A stretch of DNA of 64,000 nucleotides, taken from assembly GCA_031213475.1 (NCBI GenBank), contig JARUPZ010000016.1:10556270-10620269 (forward strand). The letters run 5' to 3'. The stretch is from Nereocystis luetkeana. Lineage: Eukaryota > Sar > Phaeophyceae > Laminariales > Laminariaceae. A program made the translations under genes and the position numbers. Shown one piece after another: positions 12,601 to 27,600 of the stretch; the first letter of the stretch is position 1, and each line of letters starts with the position of its first letter. Below the pieces are notes generated by a model, which saw only the letters and a program-made list of their open reading frames with translations, was not told the origin of the DNA and ran no database searches.

Positions 12601-15600
12601 CACTCGTATTGTAAGGAGGCGGTGTTTGTACGCCAGGAAGACGATATTTGTATGTTCTTGCCTCGCCTGTTCGGAAGACATGAGGGCAAGGCCAAGGAAC
12701 GTCATACCAAACACGTGTGGACGATCAAGCGTTGCCAGAGACAGCCTGTGTTACATACAGGAGATAGTCAGCCCCTATTTTATAGTGCCATCCCCTTTTC
12801 ACTGCAAAAGTCATCTTTGAGCCGAGAATCGTGAACCGCGCGTTGCGTCGCCCCCCTGTCCAACCCTGCCCACCCCTTAGAGCCTGATTATCAGGCCGTC
12901 CGCTGGGTTGACCGTATGCCCGTCTACCTCGTGTTACTCTCTATCAGAACGATATCACTTCACTTATGTTGTACTGGTACTATTTATTACGACCTCTCGT
13001 ACTGACTGATAGCCTACCCGCTCTGCCTCCGCCGTCGTAGTTGGGTGTGGACTGCTTTTGACATGTTTTCATTCCCTATTAATTCCCAGTTACACCCCCG
13101 GAAACTCCCTATTATACCTGTATCACTTCCCTGACAACCTTATTTTATATCTCTATGAATTCCCGATGTTTTTTTCCCGGCAGGACCTCCTCCGACCGTT
13201 CCTTCTAGCGTGCAACCATGCCGACGCCTCCCCCCACCTGATGATAATGGCCATGGGGTCCATACAGTACCTCATCAATCGAGACGCCATCCTGCCTTCG
13301 GACGCGCCCAACATACTCAGGTAAGGTCATTCTCTGGTATGCTCATACTTCGAAATACTCAGCTAAGCCCCTTGAGACGTTGGAGAAGGGAAAGCCGATG
13401 AAGAAAATCAGCGCATTCCAACAACGGCCACTGCGTGGTCGGGTGATAATGCGAACTTGTGTACGAGTTACCTTGGTTGAATGCAAGGAGTCGTACGGCG
13501 GTACGGGCGTATAATGAGTTTACCCGTACTACTGTTCGACGCTCACGCTGCTCCTACATGGACAATACCACTCTGTCCCACGTTATGTAAGCACCGTTTT
13601 TACACTAATTATTAAAACAGGTGCTTATATTTCGGACAGAGTGGTAGTTGATAACACCGCTACCCAGGGGCCCCAATGGGTCAACTTGACAGACTGTAGA
13701 GTATTGTACTCGGTAACACGCTAACGCCAGGGAGTAACAGCAACGTTTACAGCGTAACATCAATGTTTTGCAGCACTCAGGGTACAATATATAACGAGCG
13801 ACTACCAACATACTCAGGTGAAGCTATGCTTAAAAATCGTACGCAGGTAGTGTGGCAGCAACACTACCGCATATCGTACTCAGGAATACTGACGGGCAGA
13901 ACAGCAGCGTCACGAACATTTTGTTCGTGTTTGTATTATTGGTGGGTGTTTGGTCATTGGTACAGTTCCCGGTATCTACTCATACTGACTGCCCTTTGAT
14001 ACCCTATGGCACCCTGCGTTGCTGTCAACATGATGGTGCTGCTGTGTGGTGTGTTTGGTTGCAGGGTGCTGGCTATCCAGAGCCAGAGTAAAGACGCCGA
14101 CGTGCAGAAGCGAGTGCTGCAGACGATGGTCATGGTCGTGACGTGGAAGAGCTGCGACATGACGGAAGACACCGTGGCACAGGTACATTGCTGCTATGTA
14201 CTGCTTGCATCAGGAGTACAAGACAGTGCAATTGTTTCCTGGTACCTGGCATAATACGAAACTACCTCAACTCAAAAAGTAGATGCTCTTGAGAGTATAA
14301 ATTATACCAGGGGTACTAGGCTACAGTCTGGTTAGCACAGCAATACCCATAGTCTACTGTAGTCTACTCTATTTCGGGGGGCCATAGTTAATACTAGGAC
14401 CTATGGTATACATAAAAAACTACCTGGTACCTGGTATATATTTAACAATTTTTACTATTCAATAACAATATTTGGTCCTATTAACTATGGTCCCCCGTAA
14501 AAGTACAAAATACATGATACCTGGTACATGTGAATATTTATTAGTTTAATGTACTAAATGCGAGAGCTTATTTACACTACCTGGTATGCCAGTACTGAAG
14601 TACTATGATACTATCTCTATAATTCTACAGTAGAATAAGATAGGGTAGCGCTCGCTGTATATGTATTACGGGATAACATAGTAATACAGTAGTAATCAGA
14701 ACCAAATATAGTATTAATGGGTAAATGTAGTTTATGGGTCCATCGTGGGTTCTGGTTACAACATTAGCCCACCCCGTAGTGGGAGATCGCGCTGGTGGGT
14801 GTGTATATGCTTTTTCGTCATGGTGGAAGGTGTATAATCTGCGTTGCCGGCTGCTGTTCGTTTTCTGGGTTGGTTTGTGATCTGTTGGTTTGTTTTGAAA
14901 GTAAAGTAGGAAAGAACGGGTCGAATGGGGCGGAGATCCGGCTTGAGACCCAGCTCATAAATAAGGCATTCCCTTTTTTTTTGGTGGCCTTCAAAACTAA
15001 CGACTCGCTTCGCTCGTAATATCACACGTCTCGAACAGATCACGATATATGTATCTACAGTAGATAATCGAGATCCTGCCTTACGTGCCGTTATGATATG
15101 TTGTGCAGGATCTGTACAGTACAGATCCAGTGCAGATCCAGTACAGATCCAACACAATGGACATATTCAACTGTAGATCATGCAGGTTATACGGCTCCTA
15201 CTCGGAAACATGAGCTCGATCATACAGAGCATACAGATCAGGAGATCTATCTATCTGCTCTGAAATATCTAGATCATCACACAGGTGCCGAATGATCTGC
15301 CGGATGTGTACCATGATGCGAAAATAATGCTACCTGGCATAATGCATCTACCAGCTTCTATGCCAGTTGGCTAGGATGTGGACCGGCTCTTAAAAGGGCT
15401 TTGCCTGAGATGCCGTGTGGAATAGCACACCTCGTGCGAGCGCAATGTAGAACACCCCGAAAGCAACAGGGGAAACCCGTCGATTACTGCCGGCCTTAAT
15501 CACTATAATAGTATCTAGTGCTCGTACTAAAAAATGTTTCTTTACGCTATGATACTCTGCAATACGCTGCTGACACTGTTCTTGTCTGCTATGCTCCGCT

Positions 15601-18600
15601 TCACTCCGCTCCGCTCTGCGCTGCGCTGCGCGGCGACAGGCGCTGGGCGTGTGTCTCGGGTTGCACGACGCGAAAAACGCTATGGTGCGCACCGCGGCGG
15701 ACATGACTGTTCGTCAGATAATCTCGTTGTTGTTCGACAGAGTAGCCGAGGAGCTAGGTGTCGCCCCAAGCCAGGCCTCTTCGCACTTTCCCGCCGGAAA
15801 AGTGGGAACCCTTGAGGTCGAGGGGGAGGAGGAGGCGGCGGAGGAGGAGGAAAAGGAAGGAGCGGGTGGTGGGCGGGGCGCTTTGCGATGCGCCCACCTC
15901 GTGTTTCAGGTGAGAATGAGGGGGGGGGTCAGAGGGTTGTATATTTTGAGCCTTACGTACTTGTTTGTTTAAAGTTTGTGTTGGTGCTGTTGGCATTGGC
16001 GTAGTTGCTGCTTGTGATGGTGGTGATGCTCGTCTCGGTGTTGGTGTTGGTGATGGTGCTGATCATACGGGGACGGTTTCTTCCTCGTTGGCAGGACCTG
16101 TGCGTGCTGGCGAGGGGCGAGCAAGGGCAGTGGATCAAACGGACCAGCGTGTCGGCAACGCTGGGCCTCGAGCTTGTGGAACAGGTGACAAGTTTGTGGC
16201 CGACCAGTAGTAGTAGCTCCTGCGTCGCCGGTAGTCGTTGGTGGCGGCAAACGGCGCTGGATTGAGAATTGGTTCTTGAGGCTGGATGGTTGATGTTTGG
16301 GCGCTAGGTTATTTGGGTCTCTGATTGATGCTTGATGCGGATTGGTGATTGATGGTGCTTGGTTCTGATCGTGCTTGATGCTGATTGGTGTTGATTGGTG
16401 TTTTACGCTGATTGGTGTTTGACGCTGATTGGTGCTTGCTGCTGATTGATGTTGATTGGCGCTTGATGATGATTGGTGCTGATTGATGATTGACGCTGAA
16501 TGGTACTTGATACTGGTAGATGCCGATTGACGCTAGATGCTGATTGGTGCTTGATGCTGCTTGATCCCGCTTGATGCTAACTGGTGCTTGATGCTGATTG
16601 GTGGTGCTCTTTGGTGCTTGTTGCTGATTGGTGACGCTTGATGCTCTTGAACCTCAGGGCGGCGAGCTATATGCGAACCGTGTCTGGCTGAAATACACTC
16701 TGCCACGTTTTTTCGACAGACGCCACAACTTTCACTTGGTTTAGTCTTGTACTGTGCTGTGCTATACTGTACTTTACTGTACGTACTGTGCACTGTGCTG
16801 TGCCGCATTGTACTGTGTACTACAATGGTACCTTAACGGGTACCATGCGGTACGATACTGCACTACATCACTACATCGTACGCTCAACTGGATTGCACTC
16901 TTACTAGTGTGCTACGCAAATTGACACGACCTTGTCTCGCGGCACTTTTGGGAGCAGGTGCTCTCCCTTCAGCCGGTTCTGTTTCGGAGGTTCAAAATGT
17001 TGAGGCGGCTGCTGTCGCAAGAGGTGTGCCCGCTCATCCTGCAGACCATGAGGTGAACGGACTAAACGACGAAACGTCGGAACACACAGGACACAAATTC
17101 ACACAGGAAACAGCTCTCAATACGTGATGAAACAAAAAATACACGGCGACGGTATACCGGTACAGCATTGGTCTCATCTATAGTGCTGGTGAGGTAATGC
17201 CGGCTGCCCGCTGTATACAGTGCCTGCCGTGAAATGGCTTGGCACAAACAGATGGGATTATGACCAGTGTGGCAGTGTGCGGAGTAAATAGTGCCGGTTG
17301 CCGCTACATATAGTGCCGGCATTGTTGCCTGGCCCATACCGGGACTATAGAAGTACCATTATTGTGTGGCGATGCGACCCGCGAGCAAACTTGCGGGTTA
17401 TGCTGGGTGGCTGGTAGGCGGTTCGTTTTTTCTCAGCCGAACGTCGTTACACGTGCCGTGCTGATAGTGGGCGGTAGCGGTTCGCTTTGCTGAATCGAAG
17501 TAGGTAGGCCTGAGGAGTGTCGCTGGTTGCTGGCGGCGCTTTGTTTTGCTCAGGTCAGATTGTGAATTTATGATCGGATTACGCAGAGTTGGGAGTTGCG
17601 CTGGTTGCTGGTGGGGTTTTGTTTTTCTCGGCCAATTTATGATGCGATACGCGCGCGGGCTGATTGGTGGGCGGTGCAGGCGTCGGATGAAGTTTCCTCT
17701 GCTGGTGAGGCTGCTGAGGGCAGCGAGCACGCTGGTGGTCAACTACGGGGATCTTCTTCCCAATGAGGTGCGCGTGTGCGTGTGCTGCACATTGAACCGT
17801 TTTTTTTTACCCGTCGACATTCTGCACACCCAGTGCCTGCTGATTCTTCATCCTAGGGAGATACAAGCTCTGTGGCCACAGACTACGACACACACAGAGA
17901 TAACACATCGTAATGGGGGTAAGGATATTTAGGCGATGCGATATCCTGCCATCGCACTGTATACGACAGACGCAGGATGCACACGCCGGCCACCCAGATG
18001 CATTGAAATAGAGAGAATCTGAAAAATAAACAAGGAAGAGAAACAAGGTGGGCCAAGGCGAAACGGTAGTGGCTATTCATTCATGTACTCGCGTAATTGA
18101 GTATAGATTTACCAGGCAGTGTGATGTGTGTGTAGACACACGAAGTATGTATTGATACGATAGTGGTATATGAACCAATTGTACTAATGTATCGTTAGCA
18201 ACACGCCTACAGCAGGATTCGCCGAATGTGCTGGTGTAACGCCCTTAATAGATGTACCAGGTATGGTACAACATGTAGGTGTCTACGCTTTCTCAATGTG
18301 CTTTCACATTGAGACGTACAGTATTTATTCACAGATAGTTACACATATTTATTGTTTGTACGTACGTTTGTACTATCTGTTTTTTGTTTTGTTGCTTAAA
18401 GGCGACATACGATATCAGTACGAAGCAACCGCGTGATAAAAGGTGTGCGGGTTTCATAGTATTGCTGGCTGTGCTTATGGTGTGGTAATCGTGCAGCAAG
18501 CGCTCTCCGCAAGGCTGTCGTCTGAACCAAGCTAGCGAGATTGGTCATTGGATGCACCTGCTCATGGTAACTACTGTCAAGCGCCGCGGCCTGATAGGTG

Positions 18601-21600
18601 TACAGCCCGAAGGGCCCACGCGGCCAAATGTGGGCATGCAGTGGTTAATGTTATGATGATGATGAATGATGATGGACGATGAGGATGATGTTCTCACAAT
18701 ACGAAGCCCATCCCCGTGTAAAGTATTGTGGTAAACTTGACCGATTTAGACCTATGCCAATGGGACAGCGAAGTTTCAATAAAAAGTTTGAAGTTCGAAG
18801 ATACCCGCCAATTTTTTTCACAACACGCTTGCTATGGGCCACGTAAAAAAAAAAGTCCCTAACTTTTGGAAAAGCCCGAAAAAAACAAATCTGGGGCCGA
18901 TGTTGGGCCAACATCGGCTTGCGAAAAACTCAGGCCGATCTTTGGTTCGAAGCGGCGAGATTCCGAGTCCTCGACAGACATCGAACAACAAAACCAACGA
19001 TTGCGTCATGAATTCTGAACGGAGTGCGCTCGTTAGGGGCTCCGACCCACCCTAAAGTCACCGTCTCCACACCATGGCCGGTGTCATGTGGCGGGAGGTG
19101 ACCAGGCGTATGATAAAAAACATTTGGCCGCTGGTTTTCGCAAAACAGAAGACAAAACTTCTCCATCCGGCTCGAATGGCAAAAAATGGACTTTTTTTCA
19201 GGTTTGGGAGGATACCGTAGGACGCCGCCGGCAAGCTCTCGCCCCCTAGGCCATGGATCCACCTGATAACTTCGAGGCCGTCATCGATATTCGTTGGCCT
19301 TGCCAGATACCGAGCGGGTTGGCCGTGGGCTGAGTCTATGTCGAGATCGAGCGTCGATCGTCGCACGAGCTGGTTTCTATCACCGTGTTGACAATTTGCA
19401 ACCAGAAAAAACAAATTGCGCCGCCTGCAGCCGTTGGGGGGAAAAAAATAAAAAATCTAACATTTTTCTCTTTTTTCCCCATAGCGGCGGTACGAGAAAT
19501 TTTTCGACTGTTTTTTTAAAGCAATGTATTTGAAAAAAAACTTTTGAACTTTGCGTTTCCATTGGCATAGGTCTTATGCCCGATTGTTACGACAGTAAAA
19601 CCCTCCGCAGTAGCCCGTGGTCACTATATACAACATATACTGGTACCTGATACCTGATAGTACTGCTGCTGTGCCTCGAATGCCGGCCCCCGACGGATGT
19701 CACAATATCTCAGGCGCGATCGATCTTGTCCACCATGCTGGGATCCCTGGGCACCGGCCTCGGCTGCGAAATAGGTGAGCCTTTAAGATTCGCTGAGCAA
19801 AATCACTGGGTACGTTGGCGTGATATGGTGTTGCGCGGGGCCATGGCTTGCAGAACCCACGATGTACCCAAGAACTACTGTAGGTATCCCCATATGTTTA
19901 CTCACCACAGTTTGTCTTGATTGCAGTGTTCCTATTCCGGGGGACTACATAAATAGGACCAAAAATCGTTAGTAAAAATTGGCAAACATAGAAGTTTTCG
20001 ATGGTCCCCCGTAAGAATACGTATTTCTATTACTATCATTACTATAGTATCAGGTGGAAATAAGGAAATAACGGTAAGATAATACAATCATACTGGTATG
20101 ATCGTGAGAAGACCGTGTTTAAAATCAAAGCTGACGTTGCCGTCGATGCAGTTGGCTCGATGTCTCTTCCTGCGTCTTTCTCACCGTGGTACATGACCAT
20201 CCACACTCGGGGAGAGAAGGGGATGCCCCCCCCCCCCCCCCCTCTGCATGGTCGGTGAAAACCCGACGTGCTCCGCCCTGACAGTGTACACAGGAAAGGC
20301 GCATGCTCATACGACTACGGCCATGCACGACATGAGTACATCCCCTCCTTCCCCCCGTCCCCGGCTACGTACCTATCGTCGACTGATTTTATATCGGTAT
20401 GTCCTTCCCTCTGTGACGCGTTGAAGACGGCGACCGCCAAGGGGCCGGGAATATCAACTTTTCGCCGTCTGATGGTGACGGATCGAGGGGTTGCGTGTCC
20501 TGGGCGGCCATGCTGACGCTAGAGGCGATCCACAGGGTGCTCAGCAACCGCTTTCTGGTGTTGGAGCTTTTCCGGTGAGATAATAACGCTCTGAATGGAT
20601 GACAGGTTTGCTTGGTTTTCACCATAGGTTTTGTTGAAAATACTGGTTTGACACATTTGGTTGGTTGGCACCTTCGATTGGTTCGTTGACACCCCCGATT
20701 AGTTTGCGCATTTTTTGGTATTGATGCCCTTCGTTTGATTGACGCCGTTGTCTTGCTCGAAACGTTTGGTTGGTTGGCGACGTTGATGGACACCTTTGAT
20801 TGGCTGTCATCTTTGGTTGACACGTTGGTTGGATGGAACCATTGTTCAAGTGTTTTGGTTGACAGGCTTGGTAGGTTGACAGCTGTAGTGTGTTGATGCC
20901 TTCGGTCGGTTAGCTTCTTGAGTTGGTTGACGGCTTTGGTTGGTTGACACTTTTGGTTGGTTGGCAGCTTGGGTTGGTTGATAGCTCTGGTTGTTACACC
21001 TTCGGTGACTCGTTGGTTGAAACTTTTGGTGGACGTATGTGGTTGGTTGATGCCTCTTGCTGGTTGGTTGGCAGCTGTGGTTGGTTGGTAGGACTAAATG
21101 GTCAACACGAATGATTGACAACTTTGGTTGACCCATTCGATTGACGCCTCTGGTTGACGCTTTTCGTTGCCACCTTTGCTCGAGTGATTGTCCGATCGAC
21201 ACCTTGGATTGATCGACACCTTCGCGTGAATGTCTGTCCGATATATATGTATATATGGTGTGCGTTGGGCCGCAGGCAGCGTTGTATGGTGTTTGCTCAC
21301 GGCTTGCGGCACGCCCGTTTTTTTTAATGGCTTTTTTTTCGTCGTCGGTCTGTTTTTTTTCTAGTCTCGCCCCCTTGGAGGTGTTTTTAATGGTAGCGTT
21401 GGTAGTGGTAAAAATAGTGACAAGAAAGTTAATGATGGTAAAACTAGTGTTACGGGGGACCTTAAATAGGGACCTACGATACACACAAAAACCTGTATAT
21501 TTTTACCTGTTTTTACCAACAATTTTTGGTCCTAAATACTGTGGTCCCCCGTAATGGTAGTTACAATAGTGGCAGTATTGAGAGCACACGATATGGGTTC

Positions 21601-24600
21601 AACACATCTATATATATAATAGATATTGTGCCTGCGTTGCTTTTGTGTAGTCTAACAGTTCTATCACATTGGTGCTTCGTATATATTTATTCGCTAAACT
21701 TTCGCAATATAACGACGAGGCGAATGCGAGTTACCAGCCGAAAGCTTGATCGACCGAGATCTCCGAAAAGAGCGGCACCAGAACCACCTTAGAGGTTGCC
21801 TTACTTCTTCTTCCGCACTTCAGGGTGTGTGCGAAGACCTTATTGGTCGGGTTTCTCGTCTGTTTCCTGTATCATAAGGACGGTTTGCTGTGTAAAATTA
21901 GCACAACCCACGAAACAACAGGAGCTTCCTAAGGTTGTGCCAAAAAGTGGCCAAAATCCCACTCTTTCAACCAAATTGTTTTTGGGTTGGGTCAATTCCT
22001 AGAAAGGTTCCATTGATTGTGGTCATTGTTGTATTGGATAATAAACCACAAGAAACCCAACGAAATCGGTTCCAACCAAATTATTAGCTAGACACCCTTG
22101 GGCTGAGAGTCACTGCGTGTGATGCGGGTATTACTCTTACCTCAACCCAATCAAGCAATGTATGGGGTTGGTCATATTCGTCTCCTACACAATGTGCATC
22201 AACAGCGGTTAGCTCCACTGCTGCCTTTCGCCAAGGCACCCATGCTGGCGACAGTTACAAACGCCGTGATCAGCGATTTCCTAGCGACAGCCATCCTGCC
22301 TATATGATACAGTACACTTACGTAGTGATGATGATGATGATGATGATGATGATGACACCACCCTTTTTGATCTTGTTTTTTTTTTGTTTCCTGCCACAAT
22401 ATTGCGTGCACGTCGAGCCAGGCACTCTGAGGAAGGAACCCAGCACAAGACGCTCGTGGAGGACATGCTGCATGGCGTGACTCAACATCTGGTCCGGAAC
22501 CTCGGTAGTCAGCAGGACACGCAGGGGCTCGAGGCGATGGCGCTCTCGATGCGGTGAGCTTTACAGCTATGAGTACTACCCCATTTTCTGCGTTACTCCG
22601 TACGCATATACCAGGTACTATTTTTGTCAGTATGATATTTGCTAAAAACACCCCAAACCAACCAACCTCTCCGCCCCCCCCCCCCCCCCCCCCCCTCCTC
22701 TTGACCGAACCCAACTACCACCACCGCCCGCCATAACCTATACCCCCAAAAAGAACCCAGAGGTCGGGCCGCGGAGGATCGACCTCGTCGTCCTCCGTCC
22801 CCGGAGAAGGGCAAAGGCTTCCTGTCCCTCCATCCCTGGCTAGGGCGCTCGAACGCATCTCGGACGTACCAGAAGGGGCCGTGTATCACCCCAGCATAGG
22901 TGGGGTTTCAGGAGCGGGGCCAGGAAGTGCGGGCGGGGGGGGTCCTGGCGGTGGGACTAGGTCTTCTTCGTCGGATCTTTTGCATGAGGCGGAGGAACCA
23001 AGTGAGGCGTGGGGTGGGGTGGGGTGGGGTAAGAGGGGAGCATGGTTGAGATGGGGGTGACGAATATTGTGGGGAGGGTGTTTCGCCTGAATGCGAGGGG
23101 CGGATGTTTGAGCTGAAAAGTAAGGGATAACATTTCACTTTAGAGCAGTGAGAATATGTTGAACCTGAAATGTGCCAAGGGGAGGATCTTGAACCTAGAG
23201 CGCGGGGAGGGGCGGGGGGGGGGGGGGGGTCTAGTTATCCTGAAGGAAAAATGACTGCCCTAAAGGCGACTTAGCATCAGCTCAATACCGCCTGAAGAAT
23301 GAACGAAAAGTGAAGAAACAATGAACGAAAGTATTAGTTACGTCTACCCTGAATCGAACGTAACTGTAATTTGCTGGTGCATTGTTGCTGGCGTCTGTAC
23401 ATCCGTCTCTTTTTGGGCCTTGGCGAAGGTTTGGATGATGCGGAGCTGCTGTTGTGGGCCCTGCAGTGCGTCGTCGATTTCCCCGCCGCCTTGTCTGCGC
23501 TTGTCGACGACGAGTTCGGGACCTTCGAGACAGGCATAGTCGTACCCAGGTTCGGATCGGTGCGGTGCGGTGCGGTGCGGTGTCGTGTGATGTGGTCTGG
23601 TGCAGTGTGATGCGGGGTGGGGCGGAGCGGGTCGGTGCAACCGAAAACCCTGTGCATACATTCGTTGATTTTCTTGGGTGACGGTTTTCAGGCAGCGACT
23701 GCCACGTTCACGTGCTTGGCTTGGTTGCTGGCACTGTACCGTGCGCTGATCCGAACGCTCGGTGGTAACGATATCCGGAATGTCGTTTTCTCCCGTTCGT
23801 CGTTGAAAGCATTCTTAATGATACTTGTATACGGTATTGAGATGTCGTTCATTTGTATTGTTCGGTATTTTTATTGTTGATGTTTCGACATGTGAAATTG
23901 TAGTTTCGTGTAGATTAATGTTTAGTGCTTCAAAAGCGGCCTTGTGGAGTAGATGCGAACGAGACTCTGCAGTCAATGTCCTGGCATTTTTTTACCCTCG
24001 ATCACCCTCTTCCAATCGTCCATCCCTCCCCCTCTCCATCTCCCTCTCCCTCTCCCTCCCCCTCTCCCTCTCCCTCTCCCTCTCCCTCTCCCTCCCCCTC
24101 TCCCTCTGCCTCTGCCTCTGCCGCTCCATCTCCCTCTTCCTCTCCCTCTCCCTCGCCTCTCCGTGCCATTGTGTGCAGTGCGGTTGCTCTAGCGCCAGGA
24201 GAGGTCCCCCTCAAGGGCAGCCGAAGGGAGGAACTGAGGAGGATGTGCGAGAGCCTATGGGGGCCCGTGTTGGCCTCCCTGAGTCATGTGATGGCGCACT
24301 GCTCGGACCCTTTGGTGGCCGCCACCGTTGTGGACGGTTACAGGTCATTTGCTGTCGTCAGCGGCGTGTTGGGTGAGGGTCTGTCGCGCAAGAAGAACCG
24401 CAACATCGACAAAAACAACAGCGCATACCTCAGATAGATAATCTGCAGATCATTCCCACTGCGTGGTGTACACCTTTCAAGGCACAGATAGATATATCCC
24501 TGATCTGTATGATCGGTATGATCGGTATGTTCTAGCTCATGTGGCCGGATGGAAGCCGTATATATCCTGTATGATTATAGGACGTCTTTTTTTTGTTGGA

Positions 24601-27600
24601 TCTGTGCTACGCAGATCCCGCACAATGCCTCAGAACGGTAGGTTAGCATCTATCTGCAGATGATCTATCTGTAGACAATCTAATCTATCTGTATATTATA
24701 TCTATGTATATGATATATTTGTAGATGATCTATATGTATATGATATATCTGTAGATGATCTATCGGTCCGACGTGTGGAACATTACAGTAACAGCGGCAG
24801 CAGTAACGACAGCAGCATCAACATCCATCGTAACAGCGGCAACACCACTACAGCGACAGCAATGCCTGGAACTGTAATAGCGGCAACAACAGCAACCAAA
24901 AAATCACCAACACCACTACATCATCACCACAACAACAACCACACCACCTACACCGCCACCGGCAATTCATTTCCTAAATCGAGGTTATCGCCTAGATCGT
25001 ACTCATGGCCCCATTCGTAATTATTGCCTGAAGCATATGTCTGGCATTTTTACTAACTCATACTCGCAGTATCGACGAATCGTTCTGATCGCTCTAATGG
25101 TATTGTACGTACCGCCTGCGCAGGTGTGGAGAACGCCCTTGACGGTTTCATGACTGGGTTGTGCCGCTTCGGTCTTCCCCAATGGCATGGCGCGGATGCC
25201 GTGGTTGGTGGAGGTGGTGTGGGCGGGCAGGGAGGAAGCGCGGCAGCTCTCGGATGGACTCATGTCGGTAAGGAGGCGCGCCCACTGCGAGGCACAACGG
25301 GCGGCCGCAGTTTTTGTTGCTTTCGGTGCCTTGTCAGGCGAAAGAAACAAGCCGGTTGATTTTGCCGCCCGGGTGTTTGATTTAGCGGAGTTCGATTTGC
25401 ACATGCGTTGTTGTCGACATTTCGATTGATATTCCGGGTTTCTGTTTTTTTGTTTTGCGGAGACTTTGTAGTTTTTTTTTGTTGCCCCTTGCTTCCTTCC
25501 GCGTCCCCTCTAGGTAGATTTGTTTTGCTATACAAGATGCGATAACTGTCGTTGTCCACGACCGTCCGTGTTAAGGCGATGCCGATACCGGCCTCAACAT
25601 CCATAAAGTATCGTCTATCAGGCCGTCTGTCACACCCTTAAAACTGCCGTTCTTAGCCATATTGGCCCACCGACCCATACAGTGAACAATAGGAACCGCG
25701 AAACGGTGGAACAGCCCCTTAAAAATGCCTTTTTATAAACCTTGGAACTCCCTCCTATCCATGCCTCCGTCTCTCCCATGACCACATTGCTCCGTCACTC
25801 CACCGTCCTTTCCGGGGCTGGTCTGGTGGGATGGAGTTTGTCGACGGTTCATTGCCTGGAAATACCGTCTCCAAGGAGTATTCATATCCCCACCCACCTA
25901 CCTGCCCACTCACCCGCTCACTCACCCATTCAAACAACACACAAAAGAAAGTCGGGCGTAGCCCATATAGCGCGAAACGTTCTAGCAACTACCACGAAGA
26001 GCCCTATAAAACATGTTCGAACTCCCTCCCGAGGCGTTCTACGAGAGAGGTTCACTCTGAATTTTCTGAGGCTCCTCACTTGAGGAGCTCCGTACCCCAC
26101 CCGAAAACTGACTTCGGCAAAAATCAATTTGCATCCCGATGAATAATCCCAAGGCCCAAGTATACAAGAAAGTCATTTTTCGAATCAAGATTGGCATTGC
26201 GACGATTTTTGGTCAGGAAACCCCCGTCATTCAAAAAACATTTTAGTGGAAATGTGTTACCTCTATCGTAGAACGCTTCTCCCTCCCTCCCTCCCCGCCT
26301 TCCTCCGTAACCTCATCTCCTTATCGTGGGGATGCCAACAACAAAGGTGCCCTGGAAGGCATGCTGCTGGTGGTACACCGCCTCGGGAACCTCCTCCGAG
26401 GGTCCTGGCACGTGGTGCTAGACACCCTCGAGCAGGCGGCGAGTCTGCTGGTGCGGAGGGCCATCGCTAGGCCGCGGTGGTCGCCCCATTCCCCCGATAC
26501 AGAGCTGGCCGAGGTGGAGCGTCACTGTCTCGGAGTCCTGCATGCCGCGGTGAGTAGTGAGCCTTTCTACGGTATTGGCTACTTTCAGGGGGATGCTTTT
26601 AGGGGTCGCAATGGGTAGGCACAATTCGATGCGAGTCGACGAGGGAAGAAAATGCTGAAATCTTCTCGCGATCAAAATGAAGGCACGTACCGTAGCGGGA
26701 AGGGGGGAGAAGAGCCTACTATGTGATGTGACCCCGGATCTGAGTTACGAGTTGGAAGGAGAGAGAGAAGAAGATGTGCGAAGATAGTGAATGGGATGAG
26801 AAAAAAATAAATAAATAAATAGCTGTTGAAATTTCAAGCTCACACACTTCTCACTGACGCGGCTCCTGGGCTAACCATTGTACATTTTGCATCCTATGTG
26901 TATGGCATACAATTATTTGCAGCCCACATTGATTGCGTGTCGGGCACCTCCCCTCAACTAAAGGGCTACCCGATATGTTTCCATCCGATGTAAGATTGCA
27001 TAGTATTATTTGCAAGCCCATTTGGTTGTTCGTCGGGCGTTGCTTACAGTATTTTGATCATAATCGGTTTTTGGGTGGGGTGTCGACCTCGTCACGCCGG
27101 GAGCCTCAGAAAAATTAGGTGCTGTTACGGCGAAGCGAGTTTTCTAATACACGCCGGACGCATCAACAAAGTGGGGCTCTCGCGCACCCGGATCTCCATG
27201 TCCCGTCCGACGACGACTGTCGGAATCTCCCCTAATAGACATGCAGAAAGGAGTCGTTGTGTGACTACTGCACTGCTTGCGGCATCTTAATCGACTTTCG
27301 TGCTTCCCACCGAAAGCACACATTTCGACGACGGTTACAAAATTCCAAGTTCGGAAAGCGCGGAAGGCACAGACAGGTTGGGAAGCTTATACGTATTATG
27401 TTGGAACCTGCAGTTGGACATTTAGTGCTTTGTTTGTGATGACTGGGGAGTACAGGCAGCCTGGAAGGCTTATATATAACCTGTTGAAACCTGCATTTTC
27501 TGGTATGGTTGGATTTTTTTTTCATGGTTGGACAATTTGGAAAGCTTGGAATGTGCAGACATCTTGAATGCTGTGGAAAGACTAGAGCAACAAAGCTCGG

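Noticed and set aside
18749-19573. Open frames inside the 830-bp element as transposase
   Set aside because: Longest is about 118 codons, with no DDE-type motif, and not conserved in frame between the two copies.
20389-21484. Minus-strand Gln/Pro/Thr/Ser-rich frames
   Set aside because: Generated by the TTGGTTGACACC minisatellite of intron 10 and overlapping exon 10 on the opposite strand.
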